Part shown: positions 1 to 7,958 of the stretch, one piece after another
How positions within the stretch are numbered: position 1 is the first letter of the stretch
Layout of the letters: every line of letters starts with the position of its first letter
Assembly (NCBI RefSeq): GCF_900055185.1
Contig: NZ_FIZX01000001.1
Location: forward strand, 620,001-684,000
Reading direction: 5' to 3'
From: Grimontia celer
GTDB taxonomy: Bacteria; Pseudomonadota; Gammaproteobacteria; Enterobacterales; Vibrionaceae
Length of the DNA stretch: 64,000 nt
Translations under genes and position numbers: made by a program
The notes under the pieces: generated by a model
What the model saw: the letters and a program-made list of their open reading frames with translations, nothing else
Told to the model about the DNA's origin: nothing
Databases searched by the model: none

Positions 1-1
1 T

Positions 2-835
2 GTGGGAGTCACGGAAAAACGTCGCTTCTTTGAGCTGATGGAAAAACACGATGTACGCCTGTTTACTTTCATCATGGGTAACAGTGCCAATACGCCGCTG
101 CTGGTGCCGATGACCAAGTTGTCGAATGGTGTGGCGACGTCGGTATCCAGTGCAGATGATATTATTGGTCACCTGATGAATATCACCAGCAAGTTGACCT
201 ATCAGGCATACCGCAATATCCAACTCAATATTGATGGCGTGAAAATTAAAGACCTGACACCGGAGCAAATCAGCAGTCTCTATCGTGGTGAACAATTGAC
301 TGTGTTTGGTCATTACTTCAAAGGCGGCGAGGCGGATATCAAGCTGACTATGGACATTGGTGGTGAGTCCCGCGAGTACCGCACCAAAGTTATGTTGCCA
401 GATTCAGCGACTGAGCATCCTGAACTCGAGAGAATGTGGGCGTTCTCAGCGATTGGAGACTTGCAGGAGCAAATGGATTATCTGGAGCAAAAAGATAGCG
501 ACAAAGAGCAAGCGATTGAAGATATCGCGCTGGAATATGGTTTGCTGACCGATTACACCTCGCTTCTGGTGGTAGAGGAAGACGTTTTTCAGCAACTGGG
601 TATGGAACGCAAAAACCAGACACGAGTGCTGAAAGAGCAAAGTGCCCGTGAGATCAGACAGAACAAACCAGTGAAACCAACACGTGCTGACAACACTCAG
701 CCGATGTTTACCCAACCCGCTCCAACGCATTCCGGCGGTGGTAGCAGTGGTGGCAGCATGAACATCCTGGTATTGCTGAGTATGATTTTGTTCGGTGTTA
801 GCCGAGTGATGGTGGGCAGAAAACAAAACCGATAA
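2..835 (+). CDS. VIT/VWA-domain surface protein, 3' end only, with GlyGly-CTERM tail
   Basis: The 5' end lies outside the window, so the first codon here (GTG) is internal. The visible 277 residues look like the end of a VWA domain and the following region of VIT/VWA (inter-alpha-trypsin-inhibitor-like) proteins, including a typical ERMWA segment near residue 144. The last ~35 residues are a Gly/Ser linker (SGGGSSGGS), a hydrophobic helix and a basic end (GRKQNR). That is the layout of a GlyGly-CTERM signal, which in Vibrio and Shewanella is cut by rhombosortase after type II export. A surface or secreted protein is therefore inferred. The gene ends at a bidirectional hairpin shared with the convergent SDR gene. 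Confidence 0.75.
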   Translation: MGVTEKRRFFELMEKHDVRLFTFIMGNSANTPLLVPMTKLSNGVATSVSSADDIIGHLMNITSKLTYQAYRNIQLNIDGVKIKDLTPEQISSLYRGEQLTVFGHYFKGGEADIKLTMDIGGESREYRTKVMLPDSATEHPELERMWAFSAIGDLQEQMDYLEQKDSDKEQAIEDIALEYGLLTDYTSLLVVEEDVFQQLGMERKNQTRVLKEQSAREIRQNKPVKPTRADNTQPMFTQPAPTHSGGGSSGGSMNILVLLSMILFGVSRVMVGRKQNR

Positions 836-860
836 AAACGTTGTGAACGAAAATAAACGA

Positions 861-887
861 AAAGAGGCTGCGAAATGCAGCCTCTTT
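861..887. terminator. Bidirectional rho-independent terminator
   Basis: AAAGAGGCTGC, a 5-nt loop, then GCAGCCTCTTT form a perfect 11-bp stem with A- and T-rich flanks. It lies between the convergent VIT/VWA gene and the SDR gene and can serve both. Confidence 0.85.
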
Positions 888-904
888 GCTTTGGCCTTTA
901 CTAT

Positions 905-1645
905 TTAAGTCAGGCTCAAACCACCGTCGATAACCAAGGTATGGCCTACGATGTATTTCGCTTTGTCTGAACTCAGCCAGACAATCGCGTCAGCAATTTC
1001 CTGCGGCTCGGCAAACCGTTGGCAGGGTACCTGACTTTCTACAGTCTGCTTGAGTGATGTTCCCATTTCTTCCTGTTTTTGTTCCCAGCGGGGTGTCCAG
1101 GTAACGCCAGGGGCAACACTGTTTACACGAATTCCTTTTCGGATCGCCTCTACCGCCACAGATCGTGTGATCCCCTCCAGCCCATGTTTGGTGCCGGAAT
1201 ACATGGCGGCATTTGGGGTTGGTCGAACCCCGTTAACGGAGCTGACATTGATGATGCAAGCACCTTCCTGCATCAAGGGAAGTTCATAGCGGAGGCATAG
1301 TGCAGGCACCCAGTAGTCACTGATCATGGTGCTGTAGAGAGCATCTATCGGAAGGGTCGAGAACTCACCGCGCGATTCAATGATGGGTGAAGCGTTGTTG
1401 ATGGCGATGTCGATATGGCCATAGTTCTCGCGTATATAGCCGAAGAAACGGTCAACCTGATGAACATCTTTCAAATCCAAGGGCAGGTAATCGACCGCTG
1501 AAAGTTGCGGATACTGTGCCATCGCCTGATTCCACTTTTCTTCATTTCGGGAGCAGGTAATGACCTTATATCCGGCATCATGAAAGGAAAGCACGGTTTG
1601 AAGACCAATGCCGCTACTACCGCCAGTGACAAGAACTATTTTCAT
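905..1645 (-). CDS. SDR family oxidoreductase
   Basis: A 246-residue classical short-chain dehydrogenase/reductase, probably cytoplasmic and NAD(P)-dependent. The N-terminus carries the TGGSSGIG nucleotide-binding motif (residues 7-14). NNAS replaces the usual NNAG, a serine lies in NVSSVNG, and the catalytic pair is YSGTK. The C-terminus ends in the usual IDGG segment. The start has a GGAG site about 6 nt upstream. The substrate cannot be told from sequence; there is no pathway neighbour, and the gene reads alone toward the terminator at 861-887. Confidence 0.85.
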   Translation of the reverse strand: MKIVLVTGGSSGIGLQTVLSFHDAGYKVITCSRNEEKWNQAMAQYPQLSAVDYLPLDLKDVHQVDRFFGYIRENYGHIDIAINNASPIIESRGEFSTLPIDALYSTMISDYWVPALCLRYELPLMQEGACIINVSSVNGVRPTPNAAMYSGTKHGLEGITRSVAVEAIRKGIRVNSVAPGVTWTPRWEQKQEEMGTSLKQTVESQVPCQRFAEPQEIADAIVWLSSDKAKYIVGHTLVIDGGLSLT

Positions 1646-1678
1646 GCGCGCTCCATGTCGGCAAAAAGAAATGCCTGG

Positions 1679-2368
1679 CTAGCGGTGCGTGAAAATATCG
1701 TCCACCATAATCCGCTGTGTAGTGCGAACATGTTTCTCTGCTTCATGTTCTTCGTGGAACTGTTGCTCGCCAAGCATACTCAGAATGTCAAAGAAATACC
1801 GTACGCTACCTCTTTGATTATTCATTGTTTTAAGCATAGCATCGGTGTAAACATCTGGTGCGGTATGTGTCAATTCTGAGGCGATTTTTCCAATCTGCTG
1901 GCAGCAGTAAACCGTGCGTGTGCGGTCTGCTGCGTGCGCGTAAGTGATACATAAAGACCACTCCTCACTCCGCAGTGCTTCCCATATGGAATTGGCGACA
2001 TCGAGACGATCGTTTATTGGCGTATTGGCAAGCGAGCGCAAGTAAAAGCGACGTTTTTTGACCTTCATTTTATTCTTGATGCGTTCAGACGTGACGAAAG
2101 CTTTGGTCAACACTGGCATGGATATCATGTAAACCAACAAGGTACCGACGAGTGTGGCGAGAAAGAAAATGTCTGTGGTGAGACCAAAGTAGAGGCAGGA
2201 TACCGTGGTTATCACAGCAAACAGCATGAAAGCAGCAGAGATTATAAGCCTTGCATACCATCTTGCCGTGTTGGCGTAATTAGGTGCCTGTTGGTTAAGA
2301 GACTGAAACGACACCCCTTTGAAAGCAAGTTTGGGGTATTCAGGGATAGGGAATTGCTCCTGATGCAT
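1679..2368 (-). CDS. Membrane protein of unknown function with two TM helices
   Basis: A 229-residue protein that I do not recognise. Residues ~38-62 and ~66-90 form two hydrophobic helices (AFMLFAVITTVSCLYFGL and a following one), preceded by a Pro/Gln-rich cytoplasmic-type N-terminus. They are followed by a basic stretch (KNKMKVKKRR) and a ~130-residue soluble, largely helical tail with no motif I can name. A GGAGGG ribosome site lies just before the ATG. It lies upstream of the SDR gene on the same strand with a 33-bp gap, so the two may be cotranscribed. Confidence 0.6.
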   Translation of the reverse strand: MHQEQFPIPEYPKLAFKGVSFQSLNQQAPNYANTARWYARLIISAAFMLFAVITTVSCLYFGLTTDIFFLATLVGTLLVYMISMPVLTKAFVTSERIKNKMKVKKRRFYLRSLANTPINDRLDVANSIWEALRSEEWSLCITYAHAADRTRTVYCCQQIGKIASELTHTAPDVYTDAMLKTMNNQRGSVRYFFDILSMLGEQQFHEEHEAEKHVRTTQRIMVDDIFTHR

Positions 2369-2548
2369 AACAACCCTCCATCATTCAGTTCGATTAGTAC
2401 TTACAGATTACTTTTTTCGGCAGGAAATTCGTTAGCTTTAGTCAAAAAGTGAGAACAAAACCATCAGAGAATCCGCATGTTATCGAGGAAATGGTGCAGG
2501 CATTCGTTACATCAATCCTAAATATCGCTGAATTCGCTTTCTGAATGG

Positions 2549-3199
2549 CTAGTGTTCAATTTCCCCTTTGACCCAGCCTTGCTCGATGGCGTACTTCACT
2601 AAGCCAGCTGTTGAGGTCACGCCGAGCTTTTTCTTCACTCGCAAACGGTGTGTTTCCACGGTGCGTACGCTGATGTTCAATTCGCGGGCGATGGTTTTGT
2701 TGCAAGCGCCGTTAGCGATGAGAATGAGCACGTCTTTTTCTCTAGGAGTAGGGATGTTGTCATCGTGTTCTTTGTTTTCCATCTGGCTCATGCTTTCCAT
2801 CAGAGTTTCGGAAACCCCGGCACTGAAGTAAGAACCGCCGCCTGCGATGATATCCAGAGCCTGAACCAATTCCTGAGAAGATACATCTTTCAGCACATAA
2901 CCTTTGGCGCCGCCACGGAATGCCGAAACGATGTACTCTTTGTTGTTGTGCATACTGAGGATGACGACTTTGATTTCGGGGGCTTTCTCCCTCAATTCAC
3001 TCAGTACTTCCAAACCGGTTTTTTTCGGCATAGAAATGTCGGTAAGCAGGATATCCGGTCCCAATGCCAAAGACTGTTCAATGGCAGATTCACCATCACT
3101 TGCGGCACCAATAATAGTGAACTGAGGTTGCTTGGATAAGCGCTCCATCAGTCCGTCCTGAAGCAGGACATGATCGTCTGCAAGTAATAGCGTGGTCAT
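2549..3199 (-). CDS. NarL/FixJ-family response regulator
   Basis: A 216-residue response regulator. The receiver domain (1-120) has the acidic pair ADD near residues 7-9, the phosphoacceptor D54 in LLTDISMP and the conserved K in YVLKD. The LuxR-type HTH domain (~150-206) contains PTPREKDVL and the recognition segment ISVRTVETHRLRVKKKL. An AAGGAG site precedes the ATG. The gene follows its histidine kinase by 36 bp on the same strand. Being divergent from a TRAP operon, it is inferred to activate that transporter in response to an external ligand. Confidence 0.9.
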   Translation of the reverse strand: MTTLLLADDHVLLQDGLMERLSKQPQFTIIGAASDGESAIEQSLALGPDILLTDISMPKKTGLEVLSELREKAPEIKVVILSMHNNKEYIVSAFRGGAKGYVLKDVSSQELVQALDIIAGGGSYFSAGVSETLMESMSQMENKEHDDNIPTPREKDVLILIANGACNKTIARELNISVRTVETHRLRVKKKLGVTSTAGLVKYAIEQGWVKGEIEH

Positions 3200-3235
3200 G
3201 AGTTTCTCCTTGTGACTCTTAAATCCTTTCTGCGT

Positions 3236-4606
3236 CTATATAGCAATGGGCACAATTGCCCGTACTTCCGTACCCTGATCATGCAAGCTACTGATAGAGA
3301 AAGTGCCATCGAGGTTCTCGATGCGCTCCCGCATATTCTTTAAGCCCATCGACTGGCTGGTGTTCGACACTCTATGTTCTTCGAAACCGATGCCGTCATC
3401 AGCGATGGTTAGCACGATTTCGCCTTCTTCTTCCTGCAATATCATGTCGACTGCTTTTGCCTTAGCGTGTTTCTCAGCATTGTGGAGCGCTTCCTGAGCG
3501 ACACGGAACAGGGTGATCTCTGCTGATTTCGATACCTTACCCATATCCAGGTGGTGCTCAAACAACACTTTCATCCCGGAGCGCTGGGAGACCTCTTTGG
3601 CGAGATCTTCCAATGCCACCAAAAGCCCAAGATCATCTAGCAAGGCAGGGCGAAGATCTTTAGATATACGACGAAGCTCCCGCACCGCTTCACTCAAGGT
3701 TGATTGGCCTAACATGATGTATTGGTCACGTTCACTGTCAGATTTAGCGTCTTTGATATTATCGAGGCGATATTTCACAGAGACCAGAATCTGGTTGATG
3801 CCATCGTGAAGCTCCCGCGCAACGCGGGTGCGTTCTTCTTCCTGTGATTCGATAAGCTGTCGGTTCAGTGCCTGTAGTTTTTGGTCGGCGAGTTCGCGGG
3901 CGTTGATATGAATGCTGGTGGCAAGGCTCGCCATGATCCCGATAGTGATGATCAGCGCGATCCCCAAACCGATGAAGGTCTTGCTGATGGTTTCGTCAAT
4001 TTTGCTATGAACGGATTCAACCTGAATCTCGATATCATCAATGTAAACACCGGTACCTACCATCCATCCCCATTTATCAAGACCAATGGCGTAGCTAAGC
4101 TTTTTCACCTGTTCTTTACGGGAAGGTTTATGCCAGTAATAGTCGACAAAACCACCGCCTTGCTGTGCGGTGCGAATCAGCGCCTGAAGGAGTTTGAACC
4201 CTCGGCTATCTTCTACTTCCCAAATATTCTGGCCGACAAATTCAGGTTGATAGGGCAGGACTAGGTTGGTGCCATCATAGGTATAGGCAAAGAAATAACC
4301 ATCTTCGCCATAGGTGAGACTATTCAAAATATCGATGACTTGCTGCTTCGCCTTTTCATCGTTTTCGTTGGCAGCATCATAAACCGGAGAAATTGATGCG
4401 CGCGCAAGCTCTACGTACTTGAGCAATTCTTGTTTCTTGGACGAAAGGGTTTCCGAACGGATGAGATTGGCTTGATTCTTAGACAGCGTATCGGACTGAA
4501 TCACCACCAAGCCAATAATAAGGCCAAACATCAAGAGCAAAGGAAGCATTGCCAGTACCAGCAATTTCATCCTTAGTGGCATTACCATGCCTGATAACCT
4601 CGTCAT
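3236..4606 (-). CDS. Cache-domain sensor histidine kinase (HisKA_3)
   Basis: About 456 residues. I place the start at 4606, where GGAG sits 6 nt upstream, rather than at an in-frame codon 30 bp earlier that lacks a site. The order is: TM helix (~12-38), periplasmic single Cache domain (~45-205, with GEDGYFFAY and WGWMVGTGVYID), second TM (~210-230), linker helix, HisKA_3 dimerisation domain with the phosphoacceptor His near residue 267 in ARELHDGIN, and an HATPase domain with ADDGIGF. Cache domains of this type bind small carboxylates. With the adjacent NarL-type regulator and the divergent dctPQM operon it probably senses the transporter substrate. Confidence 0.9.
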   Translation of the reverse strand: MTRLSGMVMPLRMKLLVLAMLPLLLMFGLIIGLVVIQSDTLSKNQANLIRSETLSSKKQELLKYVELARASISPVYDAANENDEKAKQQVIDILNSLTYGEDGYFFAYTYDGTNLVLPYQPEFVGQNIWEVEDSRGFKLLQALIRTAQQGGGFVDYYWHKPSRKEQVKKLSYAIGLDKWGWMVGTGVYIDDIEIQVESVHSKIDETISKTFIGLGIALIITIGIMASLATSIHINARELADQKLQALNRQLIESQEEERTRVARELHDGINQILVSVKYRLDNIKDAKSDSERDQYIMLGQSTLSEAVRELRRISKDLRPALLDDLGLLVALEDLAKEVSQRSGMKVLFEHHLDMGKVSKSAEITLFRVAQEALHNAEKHAKAKAVDMILQEEEGEIVLTIADDGIGFEEHRVSNTSQSMGLKNMRERIENLDGTFSISSLHDQGTEVRAIVPIAI

Positions 4607-4641
4607 TATCACTCCGTCAGTTTCGTTGAGCTTCACTCAGT

Positions 4642-4690
4642 TACGTATAACTACGTACGACGACTACGCAATGCTATGGACGTTAAGTCC
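4642..4690. promoter_or_regulatory. Candidate regulator sites between the kinase and dctP
   Basis: The divergent gap holds TACGTA at 4642 and 4652 and TACGCA at 4665. These are three near-identical direct repeats spaced 10 and 13 bp, about one helical turn. They are followed by the dyad GGAC-N5-GTCC at 4678-4690. Repeats at helical spacing upstream of a regulated operon suit a response-regulator site. This is inference; no experiment or alignment supports it here. Confidence 0.35.
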
Positions 4691-4838
4691 GTTTTCTAAC
4701 TGATATTTTTTTTGATGTTGCAGAGATAGTCTGGATGTTAACAACTTTTTAACGGTGTCAATGTGCTCTAAACCTCAACCCTACATGCAGCATCTGAATA
4801 CATGCCAAAAAGTGAAGCTGCGCACCAAGGAGTGGACA

Positions 4839-5894
4839 ATGAAAAAGGCAATGTCAACATCAATAAAAGCGGTCGCTTTAGCAACACTTTGTTTTTCAGG
4901 CTCGGCACTGGCTGACAAAGTATTGCTAAAAACGCCTATCGCATTTGGTACACACCTGCCTGCGCTCGGCACACCCATTAAGTGGGTCTCTGAGCGAATT
5001 CAGCCAATTTCAGGCAATACCATCAAGATGAAAGTCTATGAGCCAGGCAAGCTGGTCGCCCCTTTGGAGATTCTTGATGCTGTATCCAGTGGTAAAGTGA
5101 ACTCTGGCTACGCTACAGCAGGCTACTGGCAAGGGAAAATGCCAGCAGCAGCCTTGTTTTCTGCGGTGCCGTTTGGCCCAGAAGCGCCGGAGTACATGGC
5201 GTGGATGTTCTACGGAAACGGTCTGAAACTCTACCAAGGCATGTACGACGAAGCAGGTTACAACGTCAAAGTGCTGCCATGTGCCATCATCTCACCGGAA
5301 ACGTCTGGCTGGTTTAAAAAGCCTATTGAGAAGCCAGAAGATCTGAAGGGGCTGACAATGCGTTTCTTCGGTCTGGGCGGTCAGGTAATGGAGAAACTGG
5401 GCGTGGGTACCGTGCAGCTGCCAGGCGGTGAAATCTTCGGCGCGCTTGAGAAAGGTGCGATTGATGCAAGTGAGTTTTCTCAGCCGGCAATCGACCAGCG
5501 CTTGGGCTTCCACAAGATTGTTAAGTACAACTATTTCCCTGGCTGGCACCAGCAAGCGACCATGTTTGAACTTTTGATCAACAAAGATACATGGGATGGC
5601 ATGGAAGAAGATCAGCAAGCCGCTCTGGAAACGCTGTGTTTAGCTTCAATGACCAACTCCATCGCGGAAGGCGAGGCGATGCAGTTTGAAGCGATGCAGA
5701 AAGCGCAGGAACAAGGTGTTGAACTGCGTTACTGGAACGAAGAAATGCTGAATTTATTTGAATCTACCTGGCTGGAAGTAGTGGAAGAGCAGAAAAAAGA
5801 CCCTTACTTCGCAAAGGTATGGGCTGACATGTCTGACTTCCGTAAGAACTACCAGATTTGGGAATCGAAAGGGTTCCTGCCACGCAACAACTAG
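4839..5894 (+). CDS. dctP: TRAP transporter substrate-binding protein (TakP-like DctP)
   Basis: 351 residues from the ATG at 4839, which has AAGGAG 6 nt upstream. Earlier in-frame ATGs (from 4755) would put non-signal sequence in front of a clear Sec signal peptide ending GSALA/D. The mature protein has the TRAP binding fold. LPGGEIFGALEKGAIDASEF and YFPGWHQQ resemble the TakP branch, which binds 2-oxo acids such as pyruvate, more than the C4-dicarboxylate DctP branch. The substrate is therefore inferred only as a small oxo- or hydroxy-acid. It is first gene of the dctPQM operon and is followed by a hairpin at 5903-5929. Confidence 0.88.
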   Translation: MKKAMSTSIKAVALATLCFSGSALADKVLLKTPIAFGTHLPALGTPIKWVSERIQPISGNTIKMKVYEPGKLVAPLEILDAVSSGKVNSGYATAGYWQGKMPAAALFSAVPFGPEAPEYMAWMFYGNGLKLYQGMYDEAGYNVKVLPCAIISPETSGWFKKPIEKPEDLKGLTMRFFGLGGQVMEKLGVGTVQLPGGEIFGALEKGAIDASEFSQPAIDQRLGFHKIVKYNYFPGWHQQATMFELLINKDTWDGMEEDQQAALETLCLASMTNSIAEGEAMQFEAMQKAQEQGVELRYWNEEMLNLFESTWLEVVEEQKKDPYFAKVWADMSDFRKNYQIWESKGFLPRNN

Positions 5895-5902
5895 TGTGGT
5901 TT

Positions 5903-5929
5903 CGGGCAGCAGGATGCTGCCCGTTTTTT
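5903..5929 (+). terminator. Intra-operon hairpin between dctP and dctQ
   Basis: CGGGCAGCA, loop, TGCTGCCCG followed by six Ts looks like a rho-independent terminator. Because dctQM follow closely on the same strand, partial termination here would give more binding protein than membrane subunits, a common arrangement in binding-protein transporters. Confidence 0.7.
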
Positions 5930-5955
5930 CTTTTCTATGGGTGTAGGAGCAAGTT

Positions 5956-6498
5956 ATGACCCAGCCTTCTCACTCACTTCCTGCTTCACCGCTTGCAGAC
6001 AGCATTGAGCATGTCGTCCGGGTTGTCGGGCGCACACTGGCTTGGAGCTATCTCATTCTGGTTCTGGTTATCATCACGCAGGTAGTGCTTCGTAAAGTAT
6101 TCAACAATGGCCAGATCGCGTTGGAAGAGTTGCAGTGGCATCTCTATGCCATCGGTGTTTTGTTTGGCCTTTCTTATGCCGAGATGACTGGAACACATGT
6201 TCGGGTTGATATTTTCTATCATCGCTTTTCGCAGAAAACCAAATCCTGGATAGAAATCATCACCGTGCTGTTTTTTGTCTGGCCTTTTATGTACGTCATT
6301 TTTATCCACTCTCTGGACTTTGTGTATGAAGCCTGGAGGGTCAATGAGCGTTCGAATGCGCCTTCTGGTTTGCCTTGGCGGTGGTTGATTAAATCCGCTA
6401 TTCCATTCAGTGCTGCCTTGTTAGCGTTTGCCAGCCTTGCCCGACTACTCCGTGCTGTCGCTTACCTGAGAAAAGGAGGTTCACATGGAAGCGAATGA
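5956..6498 (+). CDS. dctQ: TRAP transporter small membrane subunit DctQ
   Basis: 180 residues with four hydrophobic segments (~30-50, ~65-85, ~102-122, ~145-165), the standard DctQ topology. RKVFNNGQIALEELQWHLYAIGVLFGL contains the conserved EELQWH-type segment of the family. It pairs with DctM in the inner membrane to drive sodium-coupled uptake. GTAGGAG lies just upstream of the ATG. It overlaps dctM by 14 bp, showing translational coupling. Confidence 0.9.
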   Translation: MTQPSHSLPASPLADSIEHVVRVVGRTLAWSYLILVLVIITQVVLRKVFNNGQIALEELQWHLYAIGVLFGLSYAEMTGTHVRVDIFYHRFSQKTKSWIEIITVLFFVWPFMYVIFIHSLDFVYEAWRVNERSNAPSGLPWRWLIKSAIPFSAALLAFASLARLLRAVAYLRKGGSHGSE

Positions 6499-7870
6499 GA
6501 TTCTTATTTTGGCGATGTTTGGCAGCTTCATCGTATTGCTGTTCATTGGCATTCCCGTCGCTTGGGTTTTAGGCGGAGTGGGTGTTGCGTTTGCTTTCAT
6601 TGGCTATTACAGCGATATCTACCTCGACACATGGACAGGACTGGATTTCACCACCCTCGGACTTGTGGTTAACCGCCTCTACAAAATCATGGACAACTGG
6701 ATATTGGTGGCCTTACCGATGTTCATATTCATGGGAAACATGCTGGATAAATCAGGTGTTGCAGACCGCTTGATGCATGCGATGCAGGCGTTGTTTGGCC
6801 GTGTGCATGGTGGTTTGGCGATAACCGTGATGGCGATTGGGATTATCCTCGCCGCATCGACAGGGATTATCGGCGCATCTGTCGTGCTGCTGGCAACCAT
6901 GTCTCTGCCTGCCATGATGAAGCAAGGCTACAACCTACCACTGGCGCTGGGCACTGTTGCTTCTGCGGGTACGCTGGGGATCTTACTACCTCCTTCCATC
7001 ATGCTAGTGATCATGGCGGATCAATTAGGACTTTCGGTGGGTGACCTCTTTATGGGGGCCATGTTTCCCGGCTTGATGCTGGGCGCAATTTATATTGTGT
7101 ACCTGTTGATCATGGGCGTAGTGAAGTCAGATTCCCTGCCTTTGCCGGAAGATGTGAAAGGCGTTGATTGGTCAGTCATCAAAGATGTAGCCAAAGCAAT
7201 CGTGCCAACCTTCATGCTGATTATTGTGGTGTTGGGTTCTATCTTTGCAGGGATAGCTACACCAACAGAAGCTTCAGGTGTCGGTGCATTCGGTGCGATT
7301 TTGCTGGCGGTTTACTACAAACGCTTCTCGCTGGCTGTGCTGAAAGAAGTGCTGCTAGATAGCTACAAAACCACCGCTTATATCTTCGCGATATTTATTG
7401 GTGCGACCTGTTTTGCTTTGGTACTGCGTGAGCTGGGCGGCGACGAGTTTATTGAAAGTGCCTTTGAAGCACTGCCATTTGGGCCCTATGGCATCGTGGC
7501 ATTTATCTTGTTGGTGATTTTCCTGCTGGGCTTCTTCCTTGATTGGATTGAAATCACCTTGATTGTGCTGCCGCTGTTAGCGCCTGTGGTATTAGGATTG
7601 GATTTGAGCATTGGCGACTATCCGGGGCTGGATAATCCAGAATTGGTATGGTTTGTGATGCTGGTGGCCATGGCCTTGCAGACCAGCTTCTTAACGCCTC
7701 CCGTTGGGTTTGCCTTGTTCTATCTGAAAGGGGTATGTCCACCGGAAGTGAAATTGATGGATATCTACAAGGGTGTTGTCCCGTTCATCATACTTCAACT
7801 GCTGGCATTGGTGATGTTAGTGTTCTGGCCGAATCTGATACTTTGGTTACCGTCGATTGCTTATGGTTAG
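6485..7870 (+). CDS. dctM: TRAP transporter large permease subunit DctM
   Basis: 461 residues, very hydrophobic, about 12 membrane segments, the normal length for DctM. Visible family features are the LPMFIFMGNML segment, the conserved ASTGIIGASVVLLA and LGILLPPSIMLVI loops, and a C-terminal QTSFLTPPVGFALFYLKG. It forms the ion-coupled translocation channel with DctQ. The ribosome site AAAGGAGG lies inside the end of dctQ. The operon ends at the hairpin at 7913-7940. Confidence 0.93.
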   Translation: MEANEILILAMFGSFIVLLFIGIPVAWVLGGVGVAFAFIGYYSDIYLDTWTGLDFTTLGLVVNRLYKIMDNWILVALPMFIFMGNMLDKSGVADRLMHAMQALFGRVHGGLAITVMAIGIILAASTGIIGASVVLLATMSLPAMMKQGYNLPLALGTVASAGTLGILLPPSIMLVIMADQLGLSVGDLFMGAMFPGLMLGAIYIVYLLIMGVVKSDSLPLPEDVKGVDWSVIKDVAKAIVPTFMLIIVVLGSIFAGIATPTEASGVGAFGAILLAVYYKRFSLAVLKEVLLDSYKTTAYIFAIFIGATCFALVLRELGGDEFIESAFEALPFGPYGIVAFILLVIFLLGFFLDWIEITLIVLPLLAPVVLGLDLSIGDYPGLDNPELVWFVMLVAMALQTSFLTPPVGFALFYLKGVCPPEVKLMDIYKGVVPFIILQLLALVMLVFWPNLILWLPSIAYG

Positions 7871-7912
7871 TGTGGGTTAGCCACCCAAGAGCAGCAGACC
7901 CTCACCGCAAAG

Positions 7913-7940
7913 AAAAAGCCGACTTTTCAGTCGGCTTTTT
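7913..7940. terminator. Bidirectional terminator between dctM and the Lon-like gene
   Basis: AAAAAGCCGAC, 6-nt loop, GTCGGCTTTTT: an 11-bp perfect stem with A/T tails on both sides, placed between two convergent genes. Confidence 0.88.
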
Positions 7941-7958
7941 ACTCCCTGTCTCATGCGA

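Noticed and set aside
905-1645. 3-hydroxybutyrate dehydrogenase or a specific sugar dehydrogenase assignment for the first SDR gene
   Set aside because: It has only generic SDR motifs; no substrate-specific segment could be recognised.
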